DNA of 64,000 nucleotides from Bradyrhizobium jicamae. Its GTDB lineage: Bacteria > Pseudomonadota > Alphaproteobacteria > Rhizobiales > Xanthobacteraceae. Within the stretch, counting starts at the first letter, position 1; every line of letters starts with the position of its first letter. Location of the stretch: positions 45,397 to 109,396 of the forward strand of contig NZ_JAFCJX010000030.1 in assembly GCF_018130695.1 (NCBI RefSeq). Direction: 5' to 3'. The position numbers and the translations under genes are program-made. The notes beneath the pieces were generated by a model. The model was given only the letters and a program-made list of their open reading frames with translations. It had not been told where the DNA came from and ran no database searches. Below are positions 44,092 through 52,896 of the stretch, piece by piece.

Positions 44092-45066
44092 ATGCGCAAG
44101 GGGCTCTGTCTGTCGTTTGGAATTTTGTTAGCATCGACTTTTATCGGTACCGGAGGCGCGTTAGCGCAAAATGTCACCAGCTTTGTCTCATCGACAGGGA
44201 ACGATGGCAACGCCTGTACTTTCGCAGCGCCTTGCAGGAATTTCCAGAGAGCGCACGATCAGACCAACGCTGGAGGCTTTATCCAGGCGCTCGACGCCGT
44301 TGCCGACTTTGGTGCGGTGGTGATCACCAAGGCAATTCGAATTTCAGGAAGTTCGACGAACGATCCGGGTTCGCGCGCTCTCATTTCCGTGACCTCCGGC
44401 AATGCCATTACGATCAATGCGCCTGCCAACGCTAACATAAGTCTTGTGAACCTCGAACTGAGAGGGAACGGCACGTCGGACAATGGCGTCCTGTTCAACT
44501 CCGGTTATCTGCTGCAAATCTATGGCGGCGCGTTTTACGGCTTTGGCGGCGCCTCGCCCAACGGCTTCGGCGTCAAGTTTGCGCCGCAGGCATTCAGCAG
44601 ATTGTTCATCAACGGATTGAACGCCAGCGGCAACGGGACGGCCTCGACGGGTGCGGCTGTTCAGGTCAATCCGGCATCCGGCGGCGGCGCATTCGTCGAT
44701 TTGACCAACATCACGGCCTACAACAACGCGTTCGGGCTGGCGATCGATACGTCGGGCAGCACGACGGGCGTCAATGCGGTGATCCACGGCGGCATCTTGC
44801 AGTACAACCGGCAGGACGGCATCGTATTTGTGGCAGGCGCACCGATCGGCGTGACCGTCGACAACAATGCGCTCATCCTCGGCAACGCCGGAAACGGGGT
44901 CCGTGCGATCAACTCGGGCGCGTTTGCACGACTCAACAACGTTACCATTACCGGCAACACGACTGGCGTAGCCGCACTCTCCGGCGGGCTGGTCAATTCC
45001 TATGGCAACAACAGCATCGACGGTAATGGAACCAACGGAACTCCGACGTCCATTCCGTTGAAGTAA
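44092..45066 (+). CDS. Secreted right-handed beta-helix protein
   Basis: 324 residues. A clear signal peptide (MRKGLCLSFGILLASTFIG, cleavage near GGALAQ) precedes a mature chain opening with FVSSTGNDGNACTFAAPCRNF, a motif seen at the start of parallel beta-helix carbohydrate-active or NosD-like proteins. Asn- and Gly-rich repeats of about 22-25 residues follow (VNLELRGNGTSDNGVLFNS, VTITGNTTGVAAL). Start at ATG 44092, with AAAGGA upstream. It is followed by a strong hairpin terminator. Its place next to a GspC/N-like gene and the gsp operon makes it a candidate T2SS substrate. No catalytic residues can be assigned. Confidence 0.7.
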   Translation: MRKGLCLSFGILLASTFIGTGGALAQNVTSFVSSTGNDGNACTFAAPCRNFQRAHDQTNAGGFIQALDAVADFGAVVITKAIRISGSSTNDPGSRALISVTSGNAITINAPANANISLVNLELRGNGTSDNGVLFNSGYLLQIYGGAFYGFGGASPNGFGVKFAPQAFSRLFINGLNASGNGTASTGAAVQVNPASGGGAFVDLTNITAYNNAFGLAIDTSGSTTGVNAVIHGGILQYNRQDGIVFVAGAPIGVTVDNNALILGNAGNGVRAINSGAFARLNNVTITGNTTGVAALSGGLVNSYGNNSIDGNGTNGTPTSIPLK

Positions 45067-45103
45067 TCCCTCGGAAGCAGATACGGTTTTCGATCCAGGA
45101 AAA

Positions 45104-45140
45104 GATGGCCCGCCAAAAGACTTGGCGGGCCATCACCTTT
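45104..45140. terminator. Rho-independent terminator, usable in both directions
   Basis: A 13-pair stem (GATGGCCCGCCAA at 45104-45116 with TTGGCGGGCCATC at 45122-45134) and a five-base loop, followed by ACCTTTTG on the plus strand and by CTTTTCC on the minus strand. It lies 38 bases after the beta-helix gene. Confidence 0.8.
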
Positions 45141-45143
45141 TGC

Positions 45144-45278
45144 GAAAGCATGATCCGGACCCGAAGGCTGCATCGGTGCCAGCGCGAACCGGCGACATGC
45201 GCGGAGCGTTTGCGCCGAGATCATGCGCAAACAAGAACCGAGACGCGGTGACGATTCACCCCAACTTGATCGCGGCGC
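45144..45278. repeat. Two-module palindromic intergenic repeat, degraded copy 3
   Basis: It begins AAAGCATGATCCGGAC, contains GAGATCATGCGCAAACAAG, and ends with GTGACGATTCACCCCAAC and TTGATCGCG, matching the modules at 586-690 in the same order but with many changes and an insert. It fills the space between a plus-strand terminator and the end of gspM, again between convergent genes. Confidence 0.6.
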
Positions 45279-45839
45279 CTACTTGCTGCCCTGCCACTGT
45301 CCGGAAACGCCGATCACGACGCGGATCCGGCCCGCAACGCCCTCGTTGACTGCAGTATTCTGCGGCACCTGGACGTCGAGCTGGTCGACGAACAGGAAGG
45401 GCATCCCGACCTCGATGTCGTAGAGCAGCTTCTGCAGCGCCGGCTGCTCCATCTCACAGCTGACGACGAGGCCGACGAAGCCATCCTTGGCCTGGGTCCC
45501 GAGCACATCGACCTGCGAGGACTGGATGGTGCCGCCGACCGCGCCGACCGCAGCGGCGACGCGTTGCAGCAGCGCGGCGCCGGCGACCGTGACCGTCGGC
45601 CCCTCCAGGAATGGCGTGCCGGGATGCTCCGCCGAGAGCGCCCCGGCGTTGCGCGGCTTGCGGCCGCGCAGCTGGTCAAGCAGGTCGGAGGATTGCACCA
45701 GCGCGCGCTGGTGATCGAAGACGTCGGTGATCGCAAGCGCGCTCGTCGTCACGAGGCCGACGAGCACCGCGAGATACAGCACCACGGCGATCAACGGCGA
45801 ATGCGTCAGCGTACGCGTGACGATGTTGCCGACACTCAT
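45279..45839 (-). CDS. gspM: Type II secretion system protein GspM (short type)
   Basis: 186 residues. One N-terminal membrane helix (PLIAVVLYLAVLVGLVTT, about residues 15-32), a helical stalk, then a small ferredoxin-like periplasmic domain (TVTVAGAALLQRVAAAVGAV, GLVVSCEMEQPALQKLLYDI). This matches the alphaproteobacterial GspM subtype. It helps hold the inner-membrane platform with GspL. Its ATG overlaps the gspL stop by four bases (45836-45839). It is the last gene of the gspE-M operon and ends at the degraded repeat. Confidence 0.8.
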   Translation of the reverse strand: MSVGNIVTRTLTHSPLIAVVLYLAVLVGLVTTSALAITDVFDHQRALVQSSDLLDQLRGRKPRNAGALSAEHPGTPFLEGPTVTVAGAALLQRVAAAVGAVGGTIQSSQVDVLGTQAKDGFVGLVVSCEMEQPALQKLLYDIEVGMPFLFVDQLDVQVPQNTAVNEGVAGRIRVVIGVSGQWQGSK

Positions 45840-46888
45840 GGCGTCACCGTGTTCTTCGGCTCGACCCGCGCCTCGATATGGAAGCGCTCGCCGGGATCGG
45901 ACGGCGCACGCGTGGTCGGCGCATAGAAGGTGGCGCGGGTGAAATGCCCGGACTGCTCGATCAGCGGAATCAGCGACGGTGCATCGGCCGTGATACCCGA
46001 GATCTGCAGCTTGTTGCCGGCGAGATGCATCTCCGTGACATAGGTGTGGTCGGGCAGCAGCCGGCTCAAACTCTCCAGCACGATCACGCTCGCCGGCGTC
46101 TCGTATTTGCGCCGCTCGAGGGCTGCGACCGGCGAGCGGTCGCCACCGTCGGAGCCGGCGCGGATCGCGGCCCGGCGCGCCGAGATCTGCCGCGCCACCT
46201 CATCCTCCTGCGCGCCGAGGCTGCTGGCGACATAGGCCGACACCGACGCCGAGAGCAGCGCCGCGACGGCAGCGACCGCCAGCACGAGCTGCAGCGCGCG
46301 GCTGAGCCTGTTGACATCGAGCGCGCCGCGCGCGCTCTGCTCGAACACCTTCACGCGGCTCCCATGGCCCTCGACATCGGTGCATACAGCCACCGCCGCC
46401 GGATGGAACGCGGCCACCGCCTGCGCATAGGATGTCGCGACCTTGCGGGTGGTCGCCGCGATCATGGTGGTGATGCCGTCTGCGCCTTGTGCGACCGGCG
46501 CGGTGCAGCCGAACACGGCTTCGCCCGCGCTCCACGGCGTCAGGCGGTCGATCTGCGCGCGCACGATGCCTTCGAGGAAATCCGCCGCGCGGGCCGGCAG
46601 TTCCAGCGGACGGAACAGAAACCGTTTCGGCTGCAGCACGATCTCGACCCGGCTGCCGCGGAACAGATTCGCGAGATTCGGTGCCGACAGCGCGCTGTCG
46701 GCCCAGGCGATCCGTGTTGGCGCGTTGTCCGCCTTGCCGGCCGCTTCCACCGCAAAGCCGCCATCGTCGCCCTCAACGAGCCGGACGATGCGCGGCGACA
46801 CGACGCGGTTGATTCCTGCGATCACCGCCGCCGCGACGCTGCCGGTCCAGGCCGCCAGCATGGCCTTGAGGCTCGAAACCAGTTTCAT
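45836..46888 (-). CDS. gspL: Type II secretion system protein GspL
   Basis: 350 residues. The cytoplasmic part (about 30-195) resembles the PilM/GspL actin-like fold in shortened form (FLFRPLELPARAADFLEGIV, ITTMIAATTRK). A membrane helix follows (about 207-227, QLVLAVAAVAALLSASVSAY), then a periplasmic ferredoxin-like PilN-type domain (VIVLESLSRLLPDHTYVTEM, ISGITADAPSLIPLI). GspL links the GspE ATPase to the membrane platform. It overlaps gspK and gspM by four bases each, so translation is coupled through the set. Confidence 0.8.
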   Translation of the reverse strand: MKLVSSLKAMLAAWTGSVAAAVIAGINRVVSPRIVRLVEGDDGGFAVEAAGKADNAPTRIAWADSALSAPNLANLFRGSRVEIVLQPKRFLFRPLELPARAADFLEGIVRAQIDRLTPWSAGEAVFGCTAPVAQGADGITTMIAATTRKVATSYAQAVAAFHPAAVAVCTDVEGHGSRVKVFEQSARGALDVNRLSRALQLVLAVAAVAALLSASVSAYVASSLGAQEDEVARQISARRAAIRAGSDGGDRSPVAALERRKYETPASVIVLESLSRLLPDHTYVTEMHLAGNKLQISGITADAPSLIPLIEQSGHFTRATFYAPTTRAPSDPGERFHIEARVEPKNTVTP

Positions 46889-47805
46889 CTCAAAGAAGCC
46901 CTTTGCGGCGCCGTGCTGCCGTCGGACGAGTTACGCCACGACAATACACGATACGGCTCGTCGCCGCTTTCGAGAAGCAGGATCACCACCTCGCTTCCGC
47001 TCCGCCGGCCGTCCGGCAATTCCGCCTCGACGGTGACGCGATAGGCCCTCGCGCCGGCCAGGGTCGCGCCCTCGCCGCCGGTGATGCCGATCAGCGTCCG
47101 CGGGTCGAGCGCGGGGTCGGCGCGCTGGGTCAGCACCGCCTGCAGGCTCTCCGGCGTGATGTTCGGCAGCGCCGCCAGCACCTGCGGCGCGGCGTCACGC
47201 ACGTTGATGGAGGCAAGATTGCTGAACACGGTGACGAAGGGCAGCATCCGCTCGACCACCGCCGGGGGAATGCCGTAGACCAGCCACAGCTCCTCCGTGG
47301 TCGGGAACGGCGCGTGGCGCGGCGCGTAGGCGAGCCCCGAGGTCTTGTAGAACGAGGTTTCAGGATCGCTGGCGCCGAGCTCGGTCGGCGCCCGCCAGGC
47401 CAGGATGCGGTCGGCATAGACCGCGGCATCCGACGGGTTGACGCCGAGCCCGATCATCAGCCCCGACAGCAAGCCCTTCGGCGCCAGGTTGAGATCGATC
47501 CGCGCCGCCTCCGAGCGGAAGGTCACGAACACCCGGCCCCGCCCGACGCGGGCGTTGAACGTGCCGCTGGTCGGGCGCGCGGCCTCGCTGTAGCCGGCAA
47601 GCTTCAATGCGGTCAGCTCCAGGCCCGCGGTCACCATCGCCTCGGTCTGGATCCGGTCGGTGGTGCCGGCAACGATCACGGCGGTGTTGGTGACGTAGGT
47701 GAGATAGACCAGGACCAGCGCCGACAGCGCCGCGAGGATCCACAACACCGCAATGACGATGAAGCCGCGCTGCGATTCCCTTGCGTATCGAGGCGCGGCC
47801 GTCAC
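46885..47805 (-). CDS. gspK: Type II secretion system minor pseudopilin GspK
   Basis: 306 residues. A prepilin leader ends in SQRG before FIVIAVLWILAALSALVLVY; the position-5 acidic residue of other pilins is absent, as is normal for GspK. The large C-terminal part has the GspK helix-rich insert (ARIDLNLAPKGLLSGLMIGL, LVYGIPPAVVERMLPFVTVF, INVRDAAPQVLAALPNI). GspK caps the pseudopilus tip with GspI and GspJ. Start at GTG 47805, with GGAG upstream and a GTGA overlap with the gspJ stop; an in-frame opening continues upstream but would run through gspJ and gspI. Confidence 0.85.
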   Translation of the reverse strand: MTAAPRYARESQRGFIVIAVLWILAALSALVLVYLTYVTNTAVIVAGTTDRIQTEAMVTAGLELTALKLAGYSEAARPTSGTFNARVGRGRVFVTFRSEAARIDLNLAPKGLLSGLMIGLGVNPSDAAVYADRILAWRAPTELGASDPETSFYKTSGLAYAPRHAPFPTTEELWLVYGIPPAVVERMLPFVTVFSNLASINVRDAAPQVLAALPNITPESLQAVLTQRADPALDPRTLIGITGGEGATLAGARAYRVTVEAELPDGRRSGSEVVILLLESGDEPYRVLSWRNSSDGSTAPQRASLR

Positions 47806-48500
47806 AGCTGCTCCTCCTTCTTGTCGGCGGTGGGATTGAGCCGCGCCGTCAGACATGCCGCGACATTCTTGGCCCGCGCGCATTCCGCCGGCGCGTTGAC
47901 GTGCACGATCGCGGCGCTGGAAACGGCGAGCACCTGCCCGGTATTGCCGTCGCGCACGGCGACGCGCACCTGGCTCGGCAATTGCGTCTGGTCGCGCCAG
48001 CGCGGCTGCCAGACCTGGTCGGGCCCGGCATAGGAGAACGTCACGCGGAATGGCGCGCGGATGAGCACCACCTGATCGGTGAAGCGGATCTGCGCATCCT
48101 GCGGCATCGGGCGGAACCGCGCGCGCTCGCGCACCAGCGCCAGCCCCTGTGCGTCGGCCTTCTCGATCAGGCGGATGATCTCCAGCCCCGGCCGCGTGTT
48201 CGGGCCGACCGCGGTGCGCACGAAGGTGACCGAGAGCTCGTTGCCCTCGAACAGCGGCTTCTTGCCGTCTGCAGTCATCGGCGTCATCTCGGCGACCGAG
48301 AGATCGGCGAGCACGCGCTCGAGCCCGATTGCCAGCCGCTCGGCACGCTGGACGCGGGCGATGCCGCGATTCCAGTTCGGCAGCCATTGCGAGGTGACGG
48401 TGGCGAGCGCCGCCAGGATCACCGTCATCAACAGCGTCGCCAGCATCACCTCGAGCAGGGTGAAGCCGGACGCATCGCGCCATGATCGCCGCCGTCTCAT
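47802..48500 (-). CDS. gspJ: Type II secretion system minor pseudopilin GspJ
   Basis: 232 residues. The prepilin leader is short and Arg-rich, cleaved at DASG before FTLLEVMLATLLMTVILAAL, with Glu5 present. The rest is strand-rich (LSVTFVRTAVGPNTRPGLEI, VVLIRAPFRVTFSYAGPDQV). GspJ joins the pseudopilus tip complex. Its ATG overlaps the gspI stop (ATGA at 48497-48500) and its own stop overlaps gspK. Assignment as J rather than I or H rests on length and gene order. Confidence 0.85.
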   Translation of the reverse strand: MRRRRSWRDASGFTLLEVMLATLLMTVILAALATVTSQWLPNWNRGIARVQRAERLAIGLERVLADLSVAEMTPMTADGKKPLFEGNELSVTFVRTAVGPNTRPGLEIIRLIEKADAQGLALVRERARFRPMPQDAQIRFTDQVVLIRAPFRVTFSYAGPDQVWQPRWRDQTQLPSQVRVAVRDGNTGQVLAVSSAAIVHVNAPAECARAKNVAACLTARLNPTADKKEEQL

Positions 48501-48904
48501 TCGCCCGCCTTTTGTTCGGAGGGCATCGGCACCAGCCGCACCGTCGTGACCTGGATGGCGGCGCCGCCCGGCCCCTGCATCCGCATGTTGACGGCCATGG
48601 GCATGAAGCGGCTCGGCGGCGCATCCGGCGCCGCATTGGCGATCGGGGCGACGTCGATGCGCCAGCGATGGCCAGCGAGCTCACCGGTCTGTCGCCCGGG
48701 AACCAGCGCATTGCGCGGGGGAAGCGAGGCCAGCACGGTGTCGGCAGCGCCGCTCAGCGAGAGCTTTGCATCGATCGAGCGGGTGCCGCGCACGGAGGTG
48801 CCGATCACCATGCCGATCGACGACAGCACGGCCGCGATGATCGCGAGCGCGACCAGCGCCTCGATCAACGTGAAACCCCGTTCAGATCGGCTTCTGCGTG
48901 ACAA
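48497..48904 (-). CDS. gspI: Type II secretion system minor pseudopilin GspI
   Basis: 135 residues. Prepilin site SERG before FTLIEALVALAIIAAVLSSI, Glu5 present; then a small strand-rich domain (GELAGHRWRIDVAPIANA, IQVTTVRLVPMPSEQ). Size and position fit GspI. The start is an uncommon TTG at 48904, supported by GGAGG eight bases upstream inside the end of gspH; no ATG lies between it and the leader. It overlaps gspH by 23 bases and gspJ by four. Confidence 0.85.
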   Translation of the reverse strand: MSRRSRSERGFTLIEALVALAIIAAVLSSIGMVIGTSVRGTRSIDAKLSLSGAADTVLASLPPRNALVPGRQTGELAGHRWRIDVAPIANAAPDAPPSRFMPMAVNMRMQGPGGAAIQVTTVRLVPMPSEQKAGE

Positions 48905-49376
48905 TCTCGACGCCTCCGGTCAGCCAGTTGACGCGGACTTCATACCCCATGCCCGGCCGCGCCAGTGCGATGGTGCCGCCGCAGGACATCCCGGACGGAA
49001 AGAAATCGATCGAGCTCCCGGCACTGCGGTCGGCGCATCGCGCGGCAAGCGTGGCGTCCATCGTGACGTCGGCCGGAAGGCGCAGCACGCGCCCGCTGGC
49101 GCCGGAGCGGATCGCGCGCGACGGCGCGTCCACCAGCGTCGCGACCTGGATACGCCGGCGCAACGCAGCACTACGATCGGCCTTGAGCAGCGCCGCGGTC
49201 TCGACCGCAAGGCTCTCCAGCCGCGCCCGCGTGGTGGTGCGCGGGATCGACGGCAGGATGATCGCCGCCAGCATGCCGATGATCGCGAGCACGCAGAGGA
49301 TCTCGATCAGCGCGAAACCCGCCTCGCCCCGCGACCGCTCAGCGCGTGCCGCTTGCAATGTCGGCTGCCGTGCCAC
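48882..49376 (-). CDS. gspH: Type II secretion system minor pseudopilin GspH
   Basis: 164 residues. Leader ending GEAG before FALIEILCVLAIIGMLAAII, Glu5 present; C-terminal strands include VLRLPADVTMDATLAARC and GYEVRVNWLTGGVEIV. Start chosen at GTG 49376, with AGGAAGG upstream, inside the last codons of gspG (38-base overlap); a more distant ATG at 49418 is possible. GspH forms part of the pseudopilus between GspG and the tip. Two Cys residues near the end could form a disulfide. Confidence 0.8.
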   Translation of the reverse strand: MARQPTLQAARAERSRGEAGFALIEILCVLAIIGMLAAIILPSIPRTTTRARLESLAVETAALLKADRSAALRRRIQVATLVDAPSRAIRSGASGRVLRLPADVTMDATLAARCADRSAGSSIDFFPSGMSCGGTIALARPGMGYEVRVNWLTGGVEIVTQKPI

Positions 49377-49794
49377 TGCCGCCTTCCTGTCCGTCGGAAC
49401 CAAGGGAAATGATGTCATAGGGCGCGCGCTCGCCCGGCGCGCGATAGATGTAGCCGTGGCCCCAGGGGTCGTTCGGCACCACACCGCCGCGCAAATATGG
49501 CCCGTTCCAACCCTGCGCATTGTTGCTGCGGGTCAGCGCCGCCAATCCCTCATTGGTGCTCGGATAGCGGCCGAGGTCGAGATAATAGAGGTCGAGGGCA
49601 CTCGAAAAACTCTCGATCTGGATCTTTGCGGCCTTCGCCTTGGACTCGCCGAGATAATTCAGCACGCGCGGCCCGACCAGTGCCATGATCAACCCGATGA
49701 TCGTGATGACGACGAGGATTTCGACCAGCGTGAAACCGGCCTCGCCGCTGCGCCGCCGTCGTGCCGTTCTCGTCTTCATTTGCAATCGCTTCAT
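49339..49794 (-). CDS. gspG: Type II secretion system major pseudopilin GspG
   Basis: 151 residues. Leader cleaved at GEAG before FTLVEILVVITIIGLIMALV, then GPRVLNYLGESKAKAAKIQI, ALDLYYLDLGRYPSTNEGL, WNGPYLRGGVVPNDPWGHGY and DIISLGSDGQEGGSGTAADI, very close to GspG consensus throughout, including the calcium-loop region. It is the main subunit of the periplasmic pseudopilus. Start at ATG 49794, with GAGG upstream; a second ATG five codons later is also possible. It follows gspF by eleven bases. Confidence 0.9.
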   Translation of the reverse strand: MKRLQMKTRTARRRRSGEAGFTLVEILVVITIIGLIMALVGPRVLNYLGESKAKAAKIQIESFSSALDLYYLDLGRYPSTNEGLAALTRSNNAQGWNGPYLRGGVVPNDPWGHGYIYRAPGERAPYDIISLGSDGQEGGSGTAADIASGTR

Positions 49795-49805
49795 TTCAAA
49801 GGACC

Positions 49806-51017
49806 TCAACCCACAATCTGGCTCACCGACATCAACGCTGTCATGACAGACACGATCAAACCGCCGACCACGATGCTGATCACGATGATCGCGGCGGGAC
49901 CGGCAATGCCGACCACGCGGTCGAGCGTGCGCTGCAGCTTGGCCTCGTAGAACTCGGCGACCCGCCCCGACAGCATCGGCAACTGCCCGGTCTCGTCGCC
50001 GAGCCGGAGCATGCGCACCGCCATCGCCGGCAGCGCCTGGGTCTCGGCGAGCGCATCCGATAGTTTCGCGCCGTGGCGGACCCGGTCCGCGGCGTCGGTC
50101 CACACGGCCGACGCGCCAATTGAGGCCATCATGTCGACGAGGATGCGCAAGGTCGTGGTCAGATTGACGCCGCTGCCGAGCAGCAGGCCGAGGTTCCGGC
50201 AGAACAGCGCGGTGCGATAATATTTCATCACCTCGCGGACCATCGGCATCCGCGTCAGCCCGCCCATCAGGCCGCGCCGCACGCCTTCCTGCCGCAGCGA
50301 CAGCCAGGCAATCGCGATTGTCCCGGCGAGGATCGCCAGCACCGCATCCGAATTGGCGCGCAGGAAGGTCGACAGATTGAGGAAGCCGAGGATGAACGGA
50401 TCGACCTTGGCGCCGAAGTCCTGCAGGACGCTGGCGAACTGCGGCAGCACGAAGGTGAGGAAGAACAGCAGCACGCAACCGGCCGCGCCGAGCACGAACA
50501 AGGGATAGCGCACCGCCTCCATCAGCCGGCGCTTCAGCGCCTCGGTGCGGGTGCGCTCATCGGCGAGCACCTCCAGCACCTGATCGAGCGAGCCGGATGC
50601 TTCGCCGACCCGGATCAGTGCCACATACATCGGCGGGAACAAGCCCTGATGCCGCGCCAAGGCCTCTGCAAAGCTTTCGCCGGCGACGACGCGCGAGCGG
50701 ATGTCGGCCACCACGGGCCGCAAGCGGCCGAAGTCGCGATCGGCGGCGAGCAGCTCGAGCCCGTCATTGATCCGCGCGCCGGCGCGGAGCAGCAGCGCGA
50801 GGTCGCGGGTGAAGATGGTGACGTCCTCGGGCTTCGGCTTGTTGAACAGGCTGAAGGCGCGCGCTGCGGAGCCGCCCTCCTCTAGCGTGACATTGTCGAC
50901 CAGCACGAGGCCGAGCCGCTCGATGCGCACTGCGACGTCGCCCGGTGCGGGCGCAGCGATCGCGCCCGAGACCAGCTCGCCATTGGCATTCATCGCGCGA
51001 TAGCGATAGTTCGGCAT
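49806..51017 (-). CDS. gspF: Type II secretion system inner-membrane protein GspF
   Basis: 403 residues. Two T2SSF domains, the first around residues 70-195 (FTRDLALLLRAGARINDGLE, ALIRVGEASGSLDQVLEVLA) and the second around 270-395 (FCRNLGLLLGSGVNLTTTLR, MLRLGDETGQLPMLSGRVAE), with three membrane helices (about 170, 220 and 375). GspF is the platform protein contacting the GspE ATPase. Start at ATG 51017; GTG one codon earlier precedes it. It comes four bases after gspE. Confidence 0.9.
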   Translation of the reverse strand: MPNYRYRAMNANGELVSGAIAAPAPGDVAVRIERLGLVLVDNVTLEEGGSAARAFSLFNKPKPEDVTIFTRDLALLLRAGARINDGLELLAADRDFGRLRPVVADIRSRVVAGESFAEALARHQGLFPPMYVALIRVGEASGSLDQVLEVLADERTRTEALKRRLMEAVRYPLFVLGAAGCVLLFFLTFVLPQFASVLQDFGAKVDPFILGFLNLSTFLRANSDAVLAILAGTIAIAWLSLRQEGVRRGLMGGLTRMPMVREVMKYYRTALFCRNLGLLLGSGVNLTTTLRILVDMMASIGASAVWTDAADRVRHGAKLSDALAETQALPAMAVRMLRLGDETGQLPMLSGRVAEFYEAKLQRTLDRVVGIAGPAAIIVISIVVGGLIVSVMTALMSVSQIVG

Positions 51018-51021
51018 CACC

Positions 51022-52707
51022 TCACCGCACCGTCGTGACGCGGAACACCTCGGGCACGGTGGTCACGCCGGCCCGGCATTTGGCCACGGCATCCGCCAGC
51101 ATCGTGGTCATGCCGCCGGCCATCGCCGCCTGGTCGATGCTGTGCGAATCGGTCTGCGGCCCGATCAGCTTGCGCACCTCGTCCGACATGTCGAGGATCT
51201 CGAACACGCCGTTGCGGCCGCGATAGCCGGTGCCGCCGCAGCGCTCGCAGCCGCCGGCCTCGTGCACGACCTCCCCCGCCTTGAAGCCGATCACCGCAAA
51301 GCGGGGATCATTGTCGATGTCATCCTTGCTCAGCGCGTGCGGCACCTTGCAGCGGTCGCAGAGCACGCGCACCAGCCGCTGCGCCACCACCGCGCGCAAG
51401 GTCGACTTCAACAGAAAGCCCTCGATGCCGAGATCGATCAGCCGCGGCACCGCGGCGGCGGCCGTGTCGGTATGCAGCGTGGTCAGCACGAGATGGCCCG
51501 TCAACGCCGCATGAACGGCGATATGCGCGGTCTCGGCGTCGCGGATTTCGCCGACCATGATCACATCGGGGTCCTGACGCACGAAGGAGCGCATCGCCGA
51601 GGCAAATGTCAGCCCGATCGACGGCTTGACCTGCGACTGGTTGATGCCGGGGATCTCGTATTCGACGGGATCCTCGATGGTCAGGATCTTGCGCGTCGGC
51701 TCGTTGAGGATCGACAGCATGGTCGCCAGCGTCGTGGTCTTGCCGCTGCCGGTCGGCCCTGTCACCACGATCATGCCGTGCGGCAAGGTCAAGAGATGCG
51801 ACATGGTCTTCTCGTCGCGCGCGGCGAGCCCGAGCTTGCTCATCTCGAGCAGGCCGCGGTCGCGCGGCAACAGGCGGATCACGGCGCTCTCGCCGGCCTG
51901 CGTCGGCATGGTCGCGACGCGGACATCGAGTTCGGCGCGGCTGACGCGGACGCGCGCCGCGCCGTCCTGCGGCAGGCGACGTTCCGCGATGTTCAACCCT
52001 GCGAGAATCTTCACGCGCGAGATCAGCGCCTGCGGCGGAATCCCCGAGGGCGGCGGCAGCGCGCGCAACAATCCGTCGACGCGCATGCGCACCACGAGGC
52101 CGGTGCGGAACGGCTCGATATGAATGTCGCTGGCGCGCAGCTCGACCGCGCGCTCCAGGAGATCGTTGAGCGCGCGCACCACCGGCGCACCGCTGGCGAG
52201 ATCGCGCAGGCTCTCGATGTCGTCGTCGGACTGCGCGCTCGCACCCTTCACTGTCTCATCGGCGGCGCCATCGGCTGCGATGCGCTGATCGAGCACCGTC
52301 GTGATGTCTTCGAACGAGGCGACCGCGACCTCAACGGGCTCGCCGAACACGATCTCGGCGGCGCGGATCGCGGCGGTATCGGAGGGATCGGCGACCGCGA
52401 TGCGATAGCCGCCATTGGCCGCGCGCAGCGGGAAGATCGTGGACTCCCGCAGGAAGCGGCGCGAGAAGCCGTCGAGGCACGCTGTCGCAGCGAGCAGCTG
52501 CGGCAGGCCGAGCCGTACCGCGCCGAAATAATCCGAGACCTCGTCGGCGAACTCGGCGGCCGACAGGTCGGTCGCCTCCCACAGCTCGCGCAGCGGTCGC
52601 GTCAGGGTTGAATTGGCTGAAGTTTCGACGCGGGCCCGCGCGCGTGCCGGAAGCGAATATTTTTCCAGAAGGTGCTGCCGGAAGGTCTCTGCGGACAGGT
52701 CGCGCAT
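51022..52707 (-). CDS. gspE: Type II secretion system ATPase GspE
   Basis: 561 residues. Walker A GPTGSGKTTT (about residue 315), Asp box TIEDPVEYEIPGINQ, Walker B-type VRQDPDVIMVGEIRDAET, His box TGHLVLTTLHTD, and a four-Cys zinc site (CDRCKVPH and CERCGGTGY). The N-terminal MshEN-like domain includes LPQLLAATACLDGFSRRF. It powers pseudopilus assembly from the cytoplasm. Start at ATG 52707, with GGTGGG upstream; an earlier in-frame TTG-type start would enter the promoter interval. It is the first gene of the gspE-M operon, divergent from gspD. Confidence 0.9.
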   Translation of the reverse strand: MRDLSAETFRQHLLEKYSLPARARARVETSANSTLTRPLRELWEATDLSAAEFADEVSDYFGAVRLGLPQLLAATACLDGFSRRFLRESTIFPLRAANGGYRIAVADPSDTAAIRAAEIVFGEPVEVAVASFEDITTVLDQRIAADGAADETVKGASAQSDDDIESLRDLASGAPVVRALNDLLERAVELRASDIHIEPFRTGLVVRMRVDGLLRALPPPSGIPPQALISRVKILAGLNIAERRLPQDGAARVRVSRAELDVRVATMPTQAGESAVIRLLPRDRGLLEMSKLGLAARDEKTMSHLLTLPHGMIVVTGPTGSGKTTTLATMLSILNEPTRKILTIEDPVEYEIPGINQSQVKPSIGLTFASAMRSFVRQDPDVIMVGEIRDAETAHIAVHAALTGHLVLTTLHTDTAAAAVPRLIDLGIEGFLLKSTLRAVVAQRLVRVLCDRCKVPHALSKDDIDNDPRFAVIGFKAGEVVHEAGGCERCGGTGYRGRNGVFEILDMSDEVRKLIGPQTDSHSIDQAAMAGGMTTMLADAVAKCRAGVTTVPEVFRVTTVR

Positions 52708-52776
52708 CGAATTCCCACCGCTAACCTTGTTACCGGAATACAACAGCCTTCGCGTGCCGCAACAGGGCCTTTGCGC

Positions 52777-52804
52777 TTGACTCTTTTAGTAGCAAAAACA
52801 TAAT
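52777..52804 (+). promoter_or_regulatory. Predicted sigma-70 promoter for gspD
   Basis: TTGACT (52777-52782) and CATAAT (52799-52804) with a 16-base spacer, in the 108-base interval between divergent gspE and gspD. Transcription would start near 52811, ahead of all candidate gspD starts (52819, 52834, 52897). Confidence 0.5.
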
Positions 52805-52896
52805 CGTGGCGCAAATTGATGAGCGTCCGAACCATGGGGGATCGGACATGCTTTTCCAATATCTCAGTAGCGTCTGGCAGGCGTATTTTGGTTAGA

